From an uncultured Actinomycetes bacterium (GTDB lineage: Bacteria; Actinomycetota; Acidimicrobiia; Acidimicrobiales; Microtrichaceae): DNA of 64,000 nucleotides. A model generated the notes under the pieces. It searched no databases and was not told where the DNA came from. It saw only the letters and a list, made by a program, of their open reading frames with translations. The stretch is taken from the NCBI GenBank assembly GCA_903852755.1, contig CAINRS010000043.1:1-64000 (forward strand), written 5' to 3'. Shown in pieces: positions 50,469 through 59,481 of this stretch. Position numbers and translations under genes: made by a program. Numbering within the stretch: position 1 is the first letter of the stretch; every line of letters begins with the position of its first letter.

Positions 50469-50474
50469 TACCGT
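50469..50474 (+). promoter_or_regulatory. -10 element TACCGT, rex-heme operon
   Basis: TACCGT-CTCGGG-ATG, 6-nt gap, leaderless rex. Just upstream (50445-50462) TTGTGGGGCCGTTCCGGG keeps only one good half of a Rex operator, so autoregulation is uncertain. Confidence 0.55.
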
Positions 50475-50480
50475 CTCGGG

Positions 50481-51221
50481 ATGGTGAGCGAGGGTCCGCG
50501 CCGGAGTGTTCCGGACGCCGCGGTGGCCCGACTGCCGATCTACCACCGTTGCCTGCTCGAACTCGAGGCCGAGGGTCGGGCGACCGTCTCGTCGGAGCAG
50601 CTCGCCGAGCTCGCCGGCGTCAACGCCGCCATGGTGCGCAAGGACCTCTCGTTGTTCGGCACCTACGGCACCCGAGGGGTGGGCTACAACGTGCCCCAGC
50701 TGCTCCTCGACCTGCGCCGGGAGCTGGGTCTCACGTCCAGCTGGCCGTGCGTGATCGTCGGTGCCGGCAACCTGGGTTCGGCCCTGGCCGCGTTCGGGGG
50801 GTTCCGGGAGCGGGGGTTCGAGGTCGTCGGCGTGGTCGACGTGGACCCCGACCGGATCGGTCGGCGGATCGCCTCGCTCACCGTGACCCACCAGAACGAC
50901 CTCGAACGGATCATCTCCGAGCACGGCGTCCTGATCGGTGTGGTCGCCGTACCACCGGGTGCGGCGCAGGAGGCCGCCGACCGGCTGGTCGACTGCGGTG
51001 TCCGCTCGATCCTGAACTTCGCACCGACCGTGCTCGACGTGCCCGAGGGCGTCGGTGTCCGCAACGTCGACCTGGCCGTGGAGCTCCAGATCCTCGCCTT
51101 CCACGAGGGTCGGCGCGGTGACGATCCCGGTCGACCCGTCGGTGGCGGAGCGGCCGGTGTCGGGCCGGCCGGTGGTGGAGCGGCCGGTGGTGGAGCGGTT
51201 GAGGAGTCGGCGAGCGCCTGA
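50481..51221 (+). CDS. rex: redox-sensing transcriptional repressor Rex
   Basis: Binds DNA when NAD+ is high and releases it on NADH binding, controlling respiratory genes. The 246-residue protein has an N-terminal winged helix (VPDAAVARLPIYHRCLLELE, INxxxVRKDLSLFGTYG-like stretch VNAAMVRKDLSLFGTYGTRG) and a Rossmann domain (VIVGAGNLGSALAAFGGF). The C-terminal domain-swapped helix is followed by a Gly/Ala/Val repeat tail of about 30 residues. It heads the siroheme/heme gene cluster, an arrangement known from other actinobacteria. Confidence 0.93.
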   Translation: MVSEGPRRSVPDAAVARLPIYHRCLLELEAEGRATVSSEQLAELAGVNAAMVRKDLSLFGTYGTRGVGYNVPQLLLDLRRELGLTSSWPCVIVGAGNLGSALAAFGGFRERGFEVVGVVDVDPDRIGRRIASLTVTHQNDLERIISEHGVLIGVVAVPPGAAQEAADRLVDCGVRSILNFAPTVLDVPEGVGVRNVDLAVELQILAFHEGRRGDDPGRPVGGGAAGVGPAGGGAAGGGAVEESASA

Positions 51222-51235
51222 GCGCCGCTGCCACC

Positions 51236-51895
51236 GTGCTGCTCGACGTCGACGTCCACGGATGGTCGTGCCTCGTGGTGGGAGCGGGTCCCGTGGGCAC
51301 CCGCCGGGCGCTGCGGTTGGCCGCTGCGGGCGCCCGGGTGGTCGTCATCGCTCCCGCGGCCACGGATGCGCTGCAGTCGGCGCACCGGGACGGTCGGCTG
51401 CGGTGGGAGCGGCGGGTGGTCGAACCGGCGGACGTCGACGGCGTCCGACTGGTCGTCCTGGCGAGCGGTTCGGCCGAGGTCGACGACCGGGTCGCGGCGT
51501 CGGTCGCGCCGGAGGTGCTGGTCGCCAGGTCCGGTGACGCCACCCGGACCCAGGTGGCGTTCCCCGCCGTCGCCGTGTCGGACGGGGTGGTGGTGACGGT
51601 CGCCACACCCGACCGGGTCCCCGGCCTCTCCCGGTGGGTGGCCGACCGGCTCGCAGCATCGTTCGACGACCTGGTGGGCCTCGATCCCGACGGTCGGCGC
51701 CTGCTCGCCGAGCTGCTCGCCGAGGTCCGCTCGGAGGAGCGCTCCGGCCTGCCCGAGGACGCCCGAGCGGGCGGCGTAGATTGGCGGTCGGGACTGGACC
51801 GGAGCATGCTGGATGCGGTCCTGTTGGATCACATCCGTCGTGGCCGTCGGGCCGAAGCGAAGGAGCGCCTGCTGGCGTGTCTGTCGTCGTCGTAG
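51236..51895 (+). CDS. precorrin-2 dehydrogenase/sirohydrochlorin ferrochelatase-like (Met8/CysG N-terminal)
   Basis: NAD-dependent oxidation of precorrin-2 toward siroheme. The 219-residue protein has the Rossmann loop CLVVGAGPVGTRRALRLAAAGARV, then VVLASGSAEVDDRV, FPAVAVSDGVVVTVATPDRVPGLSRWVADRLA and a C-terminal helical domain. It works with the CobA half of the fused protein encoded at 54141. It overlaps hemA by 19 nt. Confidence 0.85.
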   Translation: MLLDVDVHGWSCLVVGAGPVGTRRALRLAAAGARVVVIAPAATDALQSAHRDGRLRWERRVVEPADVDGVRLVVLASGSAEVDDRVAASVAPEVLVARSGDATRTQVAFPAVAVSDGVVVTVATPDRVPGLSRWVADRLAASFDDLVGLDPDGRRLLAELLAEVRSEERSGLPEDARAGGVDWRSGLDRSMLDAVLLDHIRRGRRAEAKERLLACLSSS

Positions 51896-53220
51896 GAGCC
51901 AACCACCGATCGGCACCGCTCGAGCTGCTCGAGCTGATGACGGTCGACCGTTCGCGGCTGGTGAAGGTGCTCGCGTCGCTCGCCGAGGCCGAGCACATCT
52001 CCGAGGCCGTGGTGCTCTCGACGTGCAACCGGACCGAGGTCTACCTGGTCGCCGAACGGTTCCACGGCGCCTACGACGAGGCCCGTGACGTCTTCGCCGA
52101 CCTCACCTACCTGCCGCCGGAGCGGTTCGCCGACTCCCTCTACGTCCACCACGACGACGACGCGGTCCGACACCTGTTCACCGTCGCAGCCGGGCTCGAC
52201 TCGGCGGTCCCGGGGGAGCACGAGATCCTGGGCCAGCTCCGCAGCGCCTGGGAGGTGGCGCGCGACGAGGGCGTGGCGGGCCGTCAGCTCAACGCCCTGT
52301 TCCGGCACGCGGTCGAGGTCGGCAAGCGTGCCCGCACGGAGACGGCGATCGCCCAGGGTGTCACGTCGGTCCCGCAGGCGGCCGTCGTGATCGCCACGGC
52401 GCAGCTCGGTTCGCTGCGCGGCCGCGATGCGCTGCTCGTCGGGGCCGGATCCATGGGCCGGTCGGTCGGCGGGTTCCTGCTCGACGCCGGGGTGGCGTCG
52501 CTCTCGGTCGCCAACCGCAGCCTCGACGCTGCGACCCAGCTGGTTGCGGAACTCGACGGCGAGTGCGCAGCGGTCGGACTGGATCGACTGGGGGAACTGC
52601 TCGATCGGGTCGACGTCGTCGTCACCGCCACGAGCGCGCCCGACCCGGTCGTGACCCGGGAGCTGGTGGCGCACTGCCGCGCCGACTCCGACCGGCCGCT
52701 GCTCGTCGTCGACATCGGACTGCCCCGTGACGTCGAACCGGACGTCGCCGGGTTGGACGGGGTGACCCTCCTCGACCTCCACGCCGTGACGGAACTCACC
52801 GACGCCAGCCTGGCGGAGCGGCACCGAGAGGTCGTCGCCGTGCAGCGGATCGTGCGGGACGAACTCGAGCGCTTCGCCGCCGTCGTGCACGCACGTGAGG
52901 TCGACCCGGTGGTGCGGGCGCTCCGGGACCGCTTCGAGCAGGTCCGGCAGGCCGAGCTGGGACGGACGCTCGGTCGGCTCGACGCCGAGCAGGCGGCGCT
53001 GGTCGAGGAGGTCACCCGGGCGCTCGTGGCGAAGCTGCTCCACGAGCCGACGGTGAGCCTCAAGCGGTCGGCGGGTACGTCGCTCGGAGACCGACTCGCC
53101 GATTCCGTGCGCGACCTGTTCGACCTGGCCGGCCCGGACCTGTCCCCGGGCCGTCCCGGCGCCGATCCCGTCGGTTCCGACCCGGGTGACGCTGCGGAGC
53201 GGCCGCCGACGCCGAGCTGA
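51877..53220 (+). CDS. hemA: glutamyl-tRNA reductase
   Basis: First step of C5-pathway heme synthesis: Glu-tRNA to glutamate-1-semialdehyde. The 447-residue protein has catalytic Cys in LSTCNRTEVYLV, PGEHEILGQ and the NADPH loop LLVGAGSMGRSV. The GTG at 51877 with GAAGGAG upstream matches the family N-terminus VVVVGANHRSAPLE and lies inside the end of the previous gene. The C-terminal 30 residues are a Pro/Gly/Asp tail. Confidence 0.93.
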   Translation: MSVVVVGANHRSAPLELLELMTVDRSRLVKVLASLAEAEHISEAVVLSTCNRTEVYLVAERFHGAYDEARDVFADLTYLPPERFADSLYVHHDDDAVRHLFTVAAGLDSAVPGEHEILGQLRSAWEVARDEGVAGRQLNALFRHAVEVGKRARTETAIAQGVTSVPQAAVVIATAQLGSLRGRDALLVGAGSMGRSVGGFLLDAGVASLSVANRSLDAATQLVAELDGECAAVGLDRLGELLDRVDVVVTATSAPDPVVTRELVAHCRADSDRPLLVVDIGLPRDVEPDVAGLDGVTLLDLHAVTELTDASLAERHREVVAVQRIVRDELERFAAVVHAREVDPVVRALRDRFEQVRQAELGRTLGRLDAEQAALVEEVTRALVAKLLHEPTVSLKRSAGTSLGDRLADSVRDLFDLAGPDLSPGRPGADPVGSDPGDAAERPPTPS

Positions 53221-53226
53221 CCGGTC

Positions 53227-54144
53227 GTGGCCGCACGAGCGCTGCGGATCGCGACGCGGTCCTCGCCCCTCGCCCTGGTCCAGGCCGACCTGGTCGCCGG
53301 CCTGCTGCGCGATGCCGTCGGGGCGGTCGAGGTCGAGGTGGTCCCGCTGGTGACCGAGGGTGACCGTCGCACGGACGTCCCGCTGAGCGAACTCGGCGGC
53401 AAGGGGGTCTTCGCGACCGAGGTCCAGGCGGCGGTGCTCTCGGGTCGGGCGGACCTGGCGGTCCACTCTGCCAAGGACCTGCCGGCCCGAACCCCTGAGG
53501 GCCTCACGATCGCGGCCGTGCCCACCCGTGCCGACCCCCGGGACGCCCTGGTGGGAGCTCCGCTGTCCGGTCTGCCCGAGGGCGCCGTGGTCGCGACGGG
53601 GTCGCGTCGCCGGCGGGTCCAGTTGGCCCACCTCAGGGACGACCTGCGCTTCGTCGACCTGCGCGGCAACATGGCGACCCGCCTGGGCCGGGTCGGCACC
53701 GACGGGATCGCTGCGGTGGTGGTGGCCGTGGCGGCGCTCGAGCGCCTGGGTTGGGGTGCCCGGCTCGCTGATCCCTCCTCCGAGGTCCTGGAACCGGACA
53801 CCTTCGTCCCCCAGGTCGGCCAGGGTGCACTGGCCGTGGAGTGCCGGTCCGACGACGACCGCACCATCGAGCTCGTCGGTGCCGTCGATCACCCGCCGAC
53901 CCGCCGTTGCGTCGACGCCGAGCGGGCGTTCCTCACCGAGCTCGGTGGCGACTGTGACCTGCCGGCCGGCGCCCACGCCCACCTCGACGGTGGGACCCTC
54001 GTCCTGCGAGCGGTGCTGTCGCCGGCCGAGTGGGATCGGCACCCGGCACCCGTGGCCCGCCTCGAACGTCGGGGCCCGGACCCGGTGGAGCTGGGTCGGT
54101 CGGCGGCGGTCGACCTCCGCGCCGCACTCCCGGAGCCGGCGTGA
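53227..54144 (+). CDS. hemC: hydroxymethylbilane synthase
   Basis: Polymerises four porphobilinogens. Starts ARALRIATRSSPLALVQADLVA and includes FATEVQAAVLSGRADLAVHSAKDLP, DLRGNMATRL and the dipyrromethane-binding Cys in LGGDCDLPAGAHA. 305 aa. GTG start; stop overlaps the next gene by 4 nt. Confidence 0.93.
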   Translation: MAARALRIATRSSPLALVQADLVAGLLRDAVGAVEVEVVPLVTEGDRRTDVPLSELGGKGVFATEVQAAVLSGRADLAVHSAKDLPARTPEGLTIAAVPTRADPRDALVGAPLSGLPEGAVVATGSRRRRVQLAHLRDDLRFVDLRGNMATRLGRVGTDGIAAVVVAVAALERLGWGARLADPSSEVLEPDTFVPQVGQGALAVECRSDDDRTIELVGAVDHPPTRRCVDAERAFLTELGGDCDLPAGAHAHLDGGTLVLRAVLSPAEWDRHPAPVARLERRGPDPVELGRSAAVDLRAALPEPA

Positions 54145-55604
54145 CCGTCTACCTGGTCGGCGCCGGTCCGGGCGACCCGGGTCTGGTCACGGTCCGCGGC
54201 GCCGAGGTCCTCGCCCGGGCCGACGTGGTGGTGTTCGACCGACTGGCACCGCCCGAACTGCTCGACCTGGTGCCGGCTGGTGCCGAGCGCATCGACGTGG
54301 GCAAGTCCCCGCGCCACCCGACCATGAGCCAGGAGGACATCAACGCCGTCCTCGTCGACCGGGGACTCGCCGGACTCGAGGTCGTCCGGCTGAAGGGCGG
54401 CGACCCCTACGTCTTCGCCCGAGGTGCCGAGGAGGCCGCAGCGCTCGCCGGTGCGGGTGTCGATTTCGAGGTGGTGCCCGGGGTCTCGGCGGCCTTCGCC
54501 GTGCCGGCTGCAGCGGGCATCCCGGTCACGCTGCGACAGCGGTCCACCAGCGTCACGGTGGTCACCGGTCACGAGGATCCGGCGAAGGGAGCTCCGCAGG
54601 TGGACTGGGAGGCGGTCGCCCGGGTGGGTGGGACGATCGTGATCCTGATGGGGGTGACCCACCTCCGGACGATCGCCGAACGGCTCCAGTCCGGGGGTCT
54701 CGACCCAGGAACGCCGGTGGCAGCGGTGACCTGGGGGACACGTCCGAACCAGCGTTCGGTGCGGGCCACGCTCGCCACGATCGCGGACGCCGGTGTCGAG
54801 GCCCCGGCGACGATCGTGGTGGGCGACGTGGCCGCGGAGGAGCTCGACTGGTTCGGACGTCGGCCGCTGTTCGGCCGGACGGTCGTGGTCACCCGGGCCC
54901 GTCCCCAGGCCTCCGATCTGGCCGTCCGACTCCGGGCCGCCGGCGCCGAGGTCGTCGAGGCGCCGGTCATCAGCATCGGGGCGCCCACGGACCGGGGCGC
55001 AGCGTTGTCGGCGGCGCTGGCGGCGATCGACCGCTACGACTGGCTCGTCGTCACCTCGCCCAACGGGGCGGCGCGCGTGTGTGACGGGTGCCGTGACGCC
55101 CGGGACCTGGCGGGGGTCCGGGTGGCGGCGATCGGTCCGGGGACGGCCCGGGTCCTGGCCGACTGGGGCATCGTGGCGGACCTGGTCCCGCCCCGCTTCG
55201 TCGCCGAGTCCCTGCTCGAGGTCTTCCCCGATCCACCTCCGACCGGTGGTCGGATCCTGCTCGCCCGGGCCGAGCAGGCACGTGACGTGCTGCCCGAGGG
55301 GTGGCGCGCTCAGGGGTGGGAGGTCGACGTCGTGGCCGCCTACCGGACCGACCGCGCGCCGGTCGACCCGACGCTCGTCGATCAGGTGCGATCGGCCGAC
55401 GTGGTCACCTTCACGAGCTCGTCGACCGTCGAGCGGTTCCTCGACGCGTTCGGTCAGGACGCGGTCCCGCCGGTGGTCGCCTGCATCGGCCCGGTGACCG
55501 CCGCGACGGCCCGGGAGCGGGGGCTCCGGGTCGACGTCGAGGCGGGGGAGCACACCATCGGTGGGCTCGTCGACGCGCTCTCGGAGTGGGCGGCGCCCAC
55601 GTGA
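54141..55604 (+). CDS. fused uroporphyrinogen-III C-methyltransferase/uroporphyrinogen-III synthase
   Basis: Bifunctional protein (487 aa). Residues 1-240 are the CobA/SUMT methyltransferase (VYLVGAGPGDPGLVTVRGAEVL, RLKGGDPYVFARGAEE, VVPGVSAAFAVPA) making precorrin-2 for siroheme or B12. Residues about 250-487 are HemD (VVVTRARPQASDLAVRLRAAGA, VVTSPNGAARV, VVTFTSSSTVERFLDA) closing the macrocycle. The fusion serves both branches of the pathway; Met8 is encoded 3 kb upstream. GTG start overlaps hemC (GTGA). Confidence 0.92.
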   Translation: MTVYLVGAGPGDPGLVTVRGAEVLARADVVVFDRLAPPELLDLVPAGAERIDVGKSPRHPTMSQEDINAVLVDRGLAGLEVVRLKGGDPYVFARGAEEAAALAGAGVDFEVVPGVSAAFAVPAAAGIPVTLRQRSTSVTVVTGHEDPAKGAPQVDWEAVARVGGTIVILMGVTHLRTIAERLQSGGLDPGTPVAAVTWGTRPNQRSVRATLATIADAGVEAPATIVVGDVAAEELDWFGRRPLFGRTVVVTRARPQASDLAVRLRAAGAEVVEAPVISIGAPTDRGAALSAALAAIDRYDWLVVTSPNGAARVCDGCRDARDLAGVRVAAIGPGTARVLADWGIVADLVPPRFVAESLLEVFPDPPPTGGRILLARAEQARDVLPEGWRAQGWEVDVVAAYRTDRAPVDPTLVDQVRSADVVTFTSSSTVERFLDAFGQDAVPPVVACIGPVTAATARERGLRVDVEAGEHTIGGLVDALSEWAAPT

Positions 55605-56272
55605 GCGACCTGCACGCCGTCGTGTTCGACTTCGACGGTCTGGTGATCGACACCGAGTGGTGCGAGTTCGCGACCGTCGCCGGGATCTTCGCGGAACACG
55701 GTGTCGAGCTGTCGATCGAGCTCTGGAGGACGTTCATCGGCACGACCGACCACCCCCACTGGGCCGACATCCTCGAGGAGTCCGTGGGGCACGCCGTCGA
55801 CCGGGCCGAGCTCGTCCCGCGCCGACGCCTGGCCAACTGGGACTGCGCCCGCGGACTCGAGCCTCTCCCGGGTGTGATCGACCTGATGGACGCCCTGGCG
55901 GCCGACGGGGTCCCGATCGCCGTGGCGTCCTCGTCGCCGGCCGACTGGGTCGTGGCCCACCTCGACGAACGTGGCCTGTTGGATCGGATGGTCGCGGTGT
56001 GCAGCGGTGACGAGGTGCACCGCACCAAGCCGGACCCGGCGCTCTACCTGCTCGCCGTCGAACGCCTCGGCGTGGCCCCCGGTCGCACGGTGGCGGTGGA
56101 GGACTCCGTCCACGGGGTCGCCGCGGCCCGGGCAGCCGGACTGCGGTCGGTCGCCGTGCCGAGCTCGCTGACCTCGGGCATGGACTTCTCGGCGGCCGAC
56201 CTGGTCGTCGACTCCTGTGTCGAGCTCGATCCGCAACGTCTGGCTGGACTGGTCCGGCACCCCGAGCCGTAG
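55601..56272 (+). CDS. HAD superfamily hydrolase, beta-phosphoglucomutase-like
   Basis: A 223-residue HAD-IA phosphatase with motif I VVFDFDGLVIDTEW, motif II VASSSPADWV, motif III Lys in RTKPDPALYL and motif IV VAVEDSVHGVAAARAAG. It starts within the fused hem gene (GTGA overlap), so it is co-translated with heme enzymes. Its substrate is unknown; a housekeeping role on pathway phosphoesters is possible. Confidence 0.83.
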   Translation: MSDLHAVVFDFDGLVIDTEWCEFATVAGIFAEHGVELSIELWRTFIGTTDHPHWADILEESVGHAVDRAELVPRRRLANWDCARGLEPLPGVIDLMDALAADGVPIAVASSSPADWVVAHLDERGLLDRMVAVCSGDEVHRTKPDPALYLLAVERLGVAPGRTVAVEDSVHGVAAARAAGLRSVAVPSSLTSGMDFSAADLVVDSCVELDPQRLAGLVRHPEP

Positions 56273-56275
56273 GCT
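56270..56275 (+). promoter_or_regulatory. -10 element TAGGCT, hemB
   Basis: TAGGCT-CACGCC-GTG, 6-nt gap, so hemB-hemL may also be transcribed independently. The first bases overlap the HAD stop codon. Confidence 0.55.
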
Positions 56276-56281
56276 CACGCC

Positions 56282-57262
56282 GTGGACCTGCCGACCCGCC
56301 GTCCCCGTCGCCTCCGGCGCACGGCCGCCCTCCGGCGACTCGTCGCCGAGACGCGGCTCGGTGTGGACGACCTGGTGGCGCCGCTGTTCGTGCGCGAGGG
56401 GATCGACGAGCCCGTACCGGTGGCCTCGCTGCCGGGCGTCGTGCAGCACTCCCGCAGCTCGCTCGTCCGTGAGGTCGGCGAGCTCGTCGACCTTGGCGTG
56501 CCGGCGGTGATCCTGTTCGGGGTGCCCGGGCACAAGGACGCCCGCGGATCGGGTGCGTCCGATCCCGATGGCGTCGTCCAGGTGGCGCTGCGCGACCTAC
56601 GCGACCGGTTCGGTGACGAGGTGGTGCTCGTCGCCGACCTGTGCATCGACGAGTACACCGACCACGGCCACTGCGGTCTGCTCGACGGGTTCGGTCGCGT
56701 CGACAACGACGCGACGCTCGCCCGCTACGCCGAGGTCGCCGTCGCCCAGGCCGCCGCCGGCGCCGACGTGTGCGCGCCGTCGGGGATGATGGACGGGCAG
56801 GTGCGCGTCATCCGGGGTGCGCTCGACGACGTCGGCGCCACCGATGTGTCCATCCTCGCCTACGCCGCCAAGTACGCCTCGGCGCTCTACGGACCGTTCC
56901 GGGACGCCGTCGACGTGGAGATCGCCGACGGGGGTGACCGCCGGGCCTACCAGCAGGATCCGGCGAACGTGCGCGAGTCGCTCACCGAGCTGCGCCTCGA
57001 CCTGGCCGAGGGAGCGGACGCGCTCATGGTCAAGCCCGCGCTCACGTCGCTCGACGTGCTGAGTCGTGCCCGGTCGATCGTCGACGTGCCGCTCGCGGCG
57101 TACCACGTGTCGGGGGAGTACGCGATGGTCCACGCCGCGGCCGAGCGGGGGTGGATCGACGGGGACGCGGTGGCCCTCGAGCAGATCACCGCCGTCGTCC
57201 GGGCCGGTGCGGACTTCGTGGTCACCTACTTCGCCCGCTCCCTGGCGGAGCGTCTCCAGTGA
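56282..57262 (+). CDS. hemB: delta-aminolevulinic acid dehydratase (porphobilinogen synthase)
   Basis: Condenses two ALA molecules. The 326-residue protein has Schiff-base lysines in LAYAAKYASALYGPF and LMVKPALTS. The metal loop DLCIDEYTDHGHCG has Cys-x-Asp-...-Cys, between the all-Cys zinc form and the Asp-rich magnesium form. GTG start; stop overlaps hemL (GTGA). Confidence 0.93.
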   Translation: MDLPTRRPRRLRRTAALRRLVAETRLGVDDLVAPLFVREGIDEPVPVASLPGVVQHSRSSLVREVGELVDLGVPAVILFGVPGHKDARGSGASDPDGVVQVALRDLRDRFGDEVVLVADLCIDEYTDHGHCGLLDGFGRVDNDATLARYAEVAVAQAAAGADVCAPSGMMDGQVRVIRGALDDVGATDVSILAYAAKYASALYGPFRDAVDVEIADGGDRRAYQQDPANVRESLTELRLDLAEGADALMVKPALTSLDVLSRARSIVDVPLAAYHVSGEYAMVHAAAERGWIDGDAVALEQITAVVRAGADFVVTYFARSLAERLQ

Positions 57263-58542
57263 CCACCAACGCCGAACTGTTCGAGCGCGGTCTCCGGGTC
57301 ATCCCCGGTGGGGTCAACTCACCCGTCCGGGCGTTCCGGTCGGTGGGTGGGACGCCGTACTTCGTGGCCCGTGCCGAGGGTGCCCACGTGTGGGACGTCG
57401 AGGGGCGTCGCCTCGTCGACCTGGTCCAGAGCTACGGCGCGTCGATCCTCGGTCACGCCGACCCGCGGGTGGTCGCCGCCGTGCGCGACGCCGCCGGACG
57501 GGGATCGACCTACGGCGCACCCACCGAGGGGGAGGTGCTGCTCGCCGAGGCGCTCACCGGCCGCTACCCGGGCCTCGAGCAGGTGCGGCTCGTCAGTTCG
57601 GGCACCGAGGCGGCCATGTCGGCCCTCCGGCTCGCCCGGGGGGTCACCGGAAGGGCGACCGCCGTGAAGTTCGCCGGCAACTACCACGGTCACTCCGATG
57701 CGCTCCTCGCCGCGGCCGGTTCCGGGGTGGCCGAGGGGGTGATCGGCACCGAGGTGGTGCCCGACTCGGCCGGCGTGACGGCCGGTGCCGTGGCCGACAC
57801 GGTGGTACTCCCGTACAACGTCGTGCCGACGCTCGACGACTCGGTGGCGGTCGTGTGCGTCGAACCGGTGGCGGCCAACATGGGGCTCGTCCCCCCGGAG
57901 CCCGGGTTCCTCGAGGGGTTGCGGGCGGAGTGCGACCGGGTCGGTGCCCTGCTCCTGTTCGACGAGGTCATCACCGGGTGCCGTCTGGCGGCGGGCGGTG
58001 CCACCGAACGGTTCGGCGTGCGTCCCGACGTGTGGTGCTTCGGCAAGGTGATCGGTGGCGGACTCCCGGTCGGTGCCTTCGGGGCCTCGGCCGAGGTCAT
58101 GGCCGAGCTCGCACCGACCGGTCCCGTGTACCAGGCGGGGACGCTGTCGGGGAATCCGCTCGCAACCGCAGCCGGGCTGACGGTGCTCCGGGCGCTCGAC
58201 GCTGCCGCCTACGAGCAGCTCGAGACGACCGCCACGGCCCTCGCCACCGGACTCCGACTCGCCTTCGACGCAGCCGGCGTGGAGGCGGTCGTCCCGAGGT
58301 GCGGACCGCTCGTCGGGCTCTTCTTCGGCACGGCGTCACCGGTCGACTTCGACGGCGCCGTCCGGTCGGTCGCCGCCGGTCGGTACCCCGCGTTCTTCCA
58401 CGGCATGCTCGAGCGCGGCGTGGCCCTCGCCCCGGGTCCCTACGAGGTGATGTTCCCCTCCCTGGCCCACACCGACGCCGACCTCGAGCTGGTCGTGGGG
58501 GCAGCGCACGAGGTCGCTGCGGTACTCGCGGCCGGTGGCTGA
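57259..58542 (+). CDS. hemL: glutamate-1-semialdehyde 2,1-aminomutase
   Basis: PLP enzyme making ALA from the HemA product. The 427-residue protein has VIPGGVNSPVRAF at the N-terminus, SSGTEAAMSALRLAR, NYHGHSDALL and the PLP lysine in CFGKVIGGGLPVGAFG. Last gene of the heme cluster. Confidence 0.95.
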   Translation: MTTNAELFERGLRVIPGGVNSPVRAFRSVGGTPYFVARAEGAHVWDVEGRRLVDLVQSYGASILGHADPRVVAAVRDAAGRGSTYGAPTEGEVLLAEALTGRYPGLEQVRLVSSGTEAAMSALRLARGVTGRATAVKFAGNYHGHSDALLAAAGSGVAEGVIGTEVVPDSAGVTAGAVADTVVLPYNVVPTLDDSVAVVCVEPVAANMGLVPPEPGFLEGLRAECDRVGALLLFDEVITGCRLAAGGATERFGVRPDVWCFGKVIGGGLPVGAFGASAEVMAELAPTGPVYQAGTLSGNPLATAAGLTVLRALDAAAYEQLETTATALATGLRLAFDAAGVEAVVPRCGPLVGLFFGTASPVDFDGAVRSVAAGRYPAFFHGMLERGVALAPGPYEVMFPSLAHTDADLELVVGAAHEVAAVLAAGG

Positions 58543-58572
58543 TCGCGAGCCCACCGGGTCGGGTTCGTTCCG

Positions 58573-58578
58573 TAGGCT
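58573..58578 (+). promoter_or_regulatory. -10 element TAGGCT, 298-aa gene
   Basis: TAGGCT-GCGGGA-ATG, 6-nt gap, leaderless. Confidence 0.6.
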
Positions 58579-58584
58579 GCGGGA

Positions 58585-59481
58585 ATGAGTGCTGCGACCG
58601 CCCGCGCGGGTGCCCCGGATCCGTCCCGGAGGACCACCGCTGCGGACGCGCCCGCCGCCGGCCGGCCACCCGCCCTGGACCGTGACGCCGCGGAACGGGT
58701 CCTGCGCCGGGCCGTCGAGCTCGGTGAGCAGGCCGACCCGGCCGGCGACACCATCGACGTGGCGTCGCTCCTCGCGGCGGCGGACGAGCTCGAGGTGCCC
58801 GCTGACGGGATCCTCCGGGCAGTCGCCGAGGAGCAACTGGGTCTGCTCCACCCGGTCGCCCGACCGGGGGACCGTCTGCTCGGACCCGATCAGGTCGTGG
58901 TCGCCCGGGTGGTGGACGGTGGACCGGACGAGGTGCTCGAGCGGCTCGACGCCTGGATGCGACTGGGACGGGTCCTGCGCCGCCGCCGTTGCGACCCCGG
59001 CCGCGCCGTCTACACGCGACGGGCCGACCCGGTCGCGTTCGTCCAGCGGTCCCTCCGGGCGGTCCGCGGCAGCGAGCGCCTGGCACGGGTGCGCCGTCTC
59101 GAGGCGGCCGTGACCGGTGTCGGGACGGGTCGCAGCCTGGTCGTGCTGCGGGTCGACACCTCGACGAGCCGGGTCACGGCGGCCGCAGGCGGCGCGACCG
59201 TGGCGGCGTCAGGGGTCCTCACCTCCACGGTCGCTGCGCTCGACTGGGCGTCGTGGGCCTGGCTCGGCCTCCCGGTCGCGGTCGCCGGCGGCGTGGGTGT
59301 CGCGGCGGCGCGCCGGGCCTGGCTCGCTGCGGTGGACGACGACCTGGAGTCGGTGCTCGACGGTCTGGCCTCGGGCGGCGCGCCGGCGTCGGTCCTCGAC
59401 GCCGTGGCGGCGCGGTTCGTCGCCTCGGCCGGCCGGGTCATGCCCGGCTGGACCCGACCGGGCGCTCCTCGTCCGGGGTGA
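58585..59481 (+). CDS. hypothetical membrane protein (298 aa)
   Basis: A soluble N-terminal half includes a helical module (DRDAAERVLRRAVELGEQA to VAEEQLGLL, about residues 32-90). A pair of hydrophobic segments follows (about 205-220 and 228-248), then a short helical C-terminus. No family recognised; a regulator or anti-sigma-like membrane protein is possible but unsupported. Its 3' end overlaps the convergent AI-2E gene by 44 nt. Confidence 0.6.
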   Translation: MSAATARAGAPDPSRRTTAADAPAAGRPPALDRDAAERVLRRAVELGEQADPAGDTIDVASLLAAADELEVPADGILRAVAEEQLGLLHPVARPGDRLLGPDQVVVARVVDGGPDEVLERLDAWMRLGRVLRRRRCDPGRAVYTRRADPVAFVQRSLRAVRGSERLARVRRLEAAVTGVGTGRSLVVLRVDTSTSRVTAAAGGATVAASGVLTSTVAALDWASWAWLGLPVAVAGGVGVAAARRAWLAAVDDDLESVLDGLASGGAPASVLDAVAARFVASAGRVMPGWTRPGAPRPG

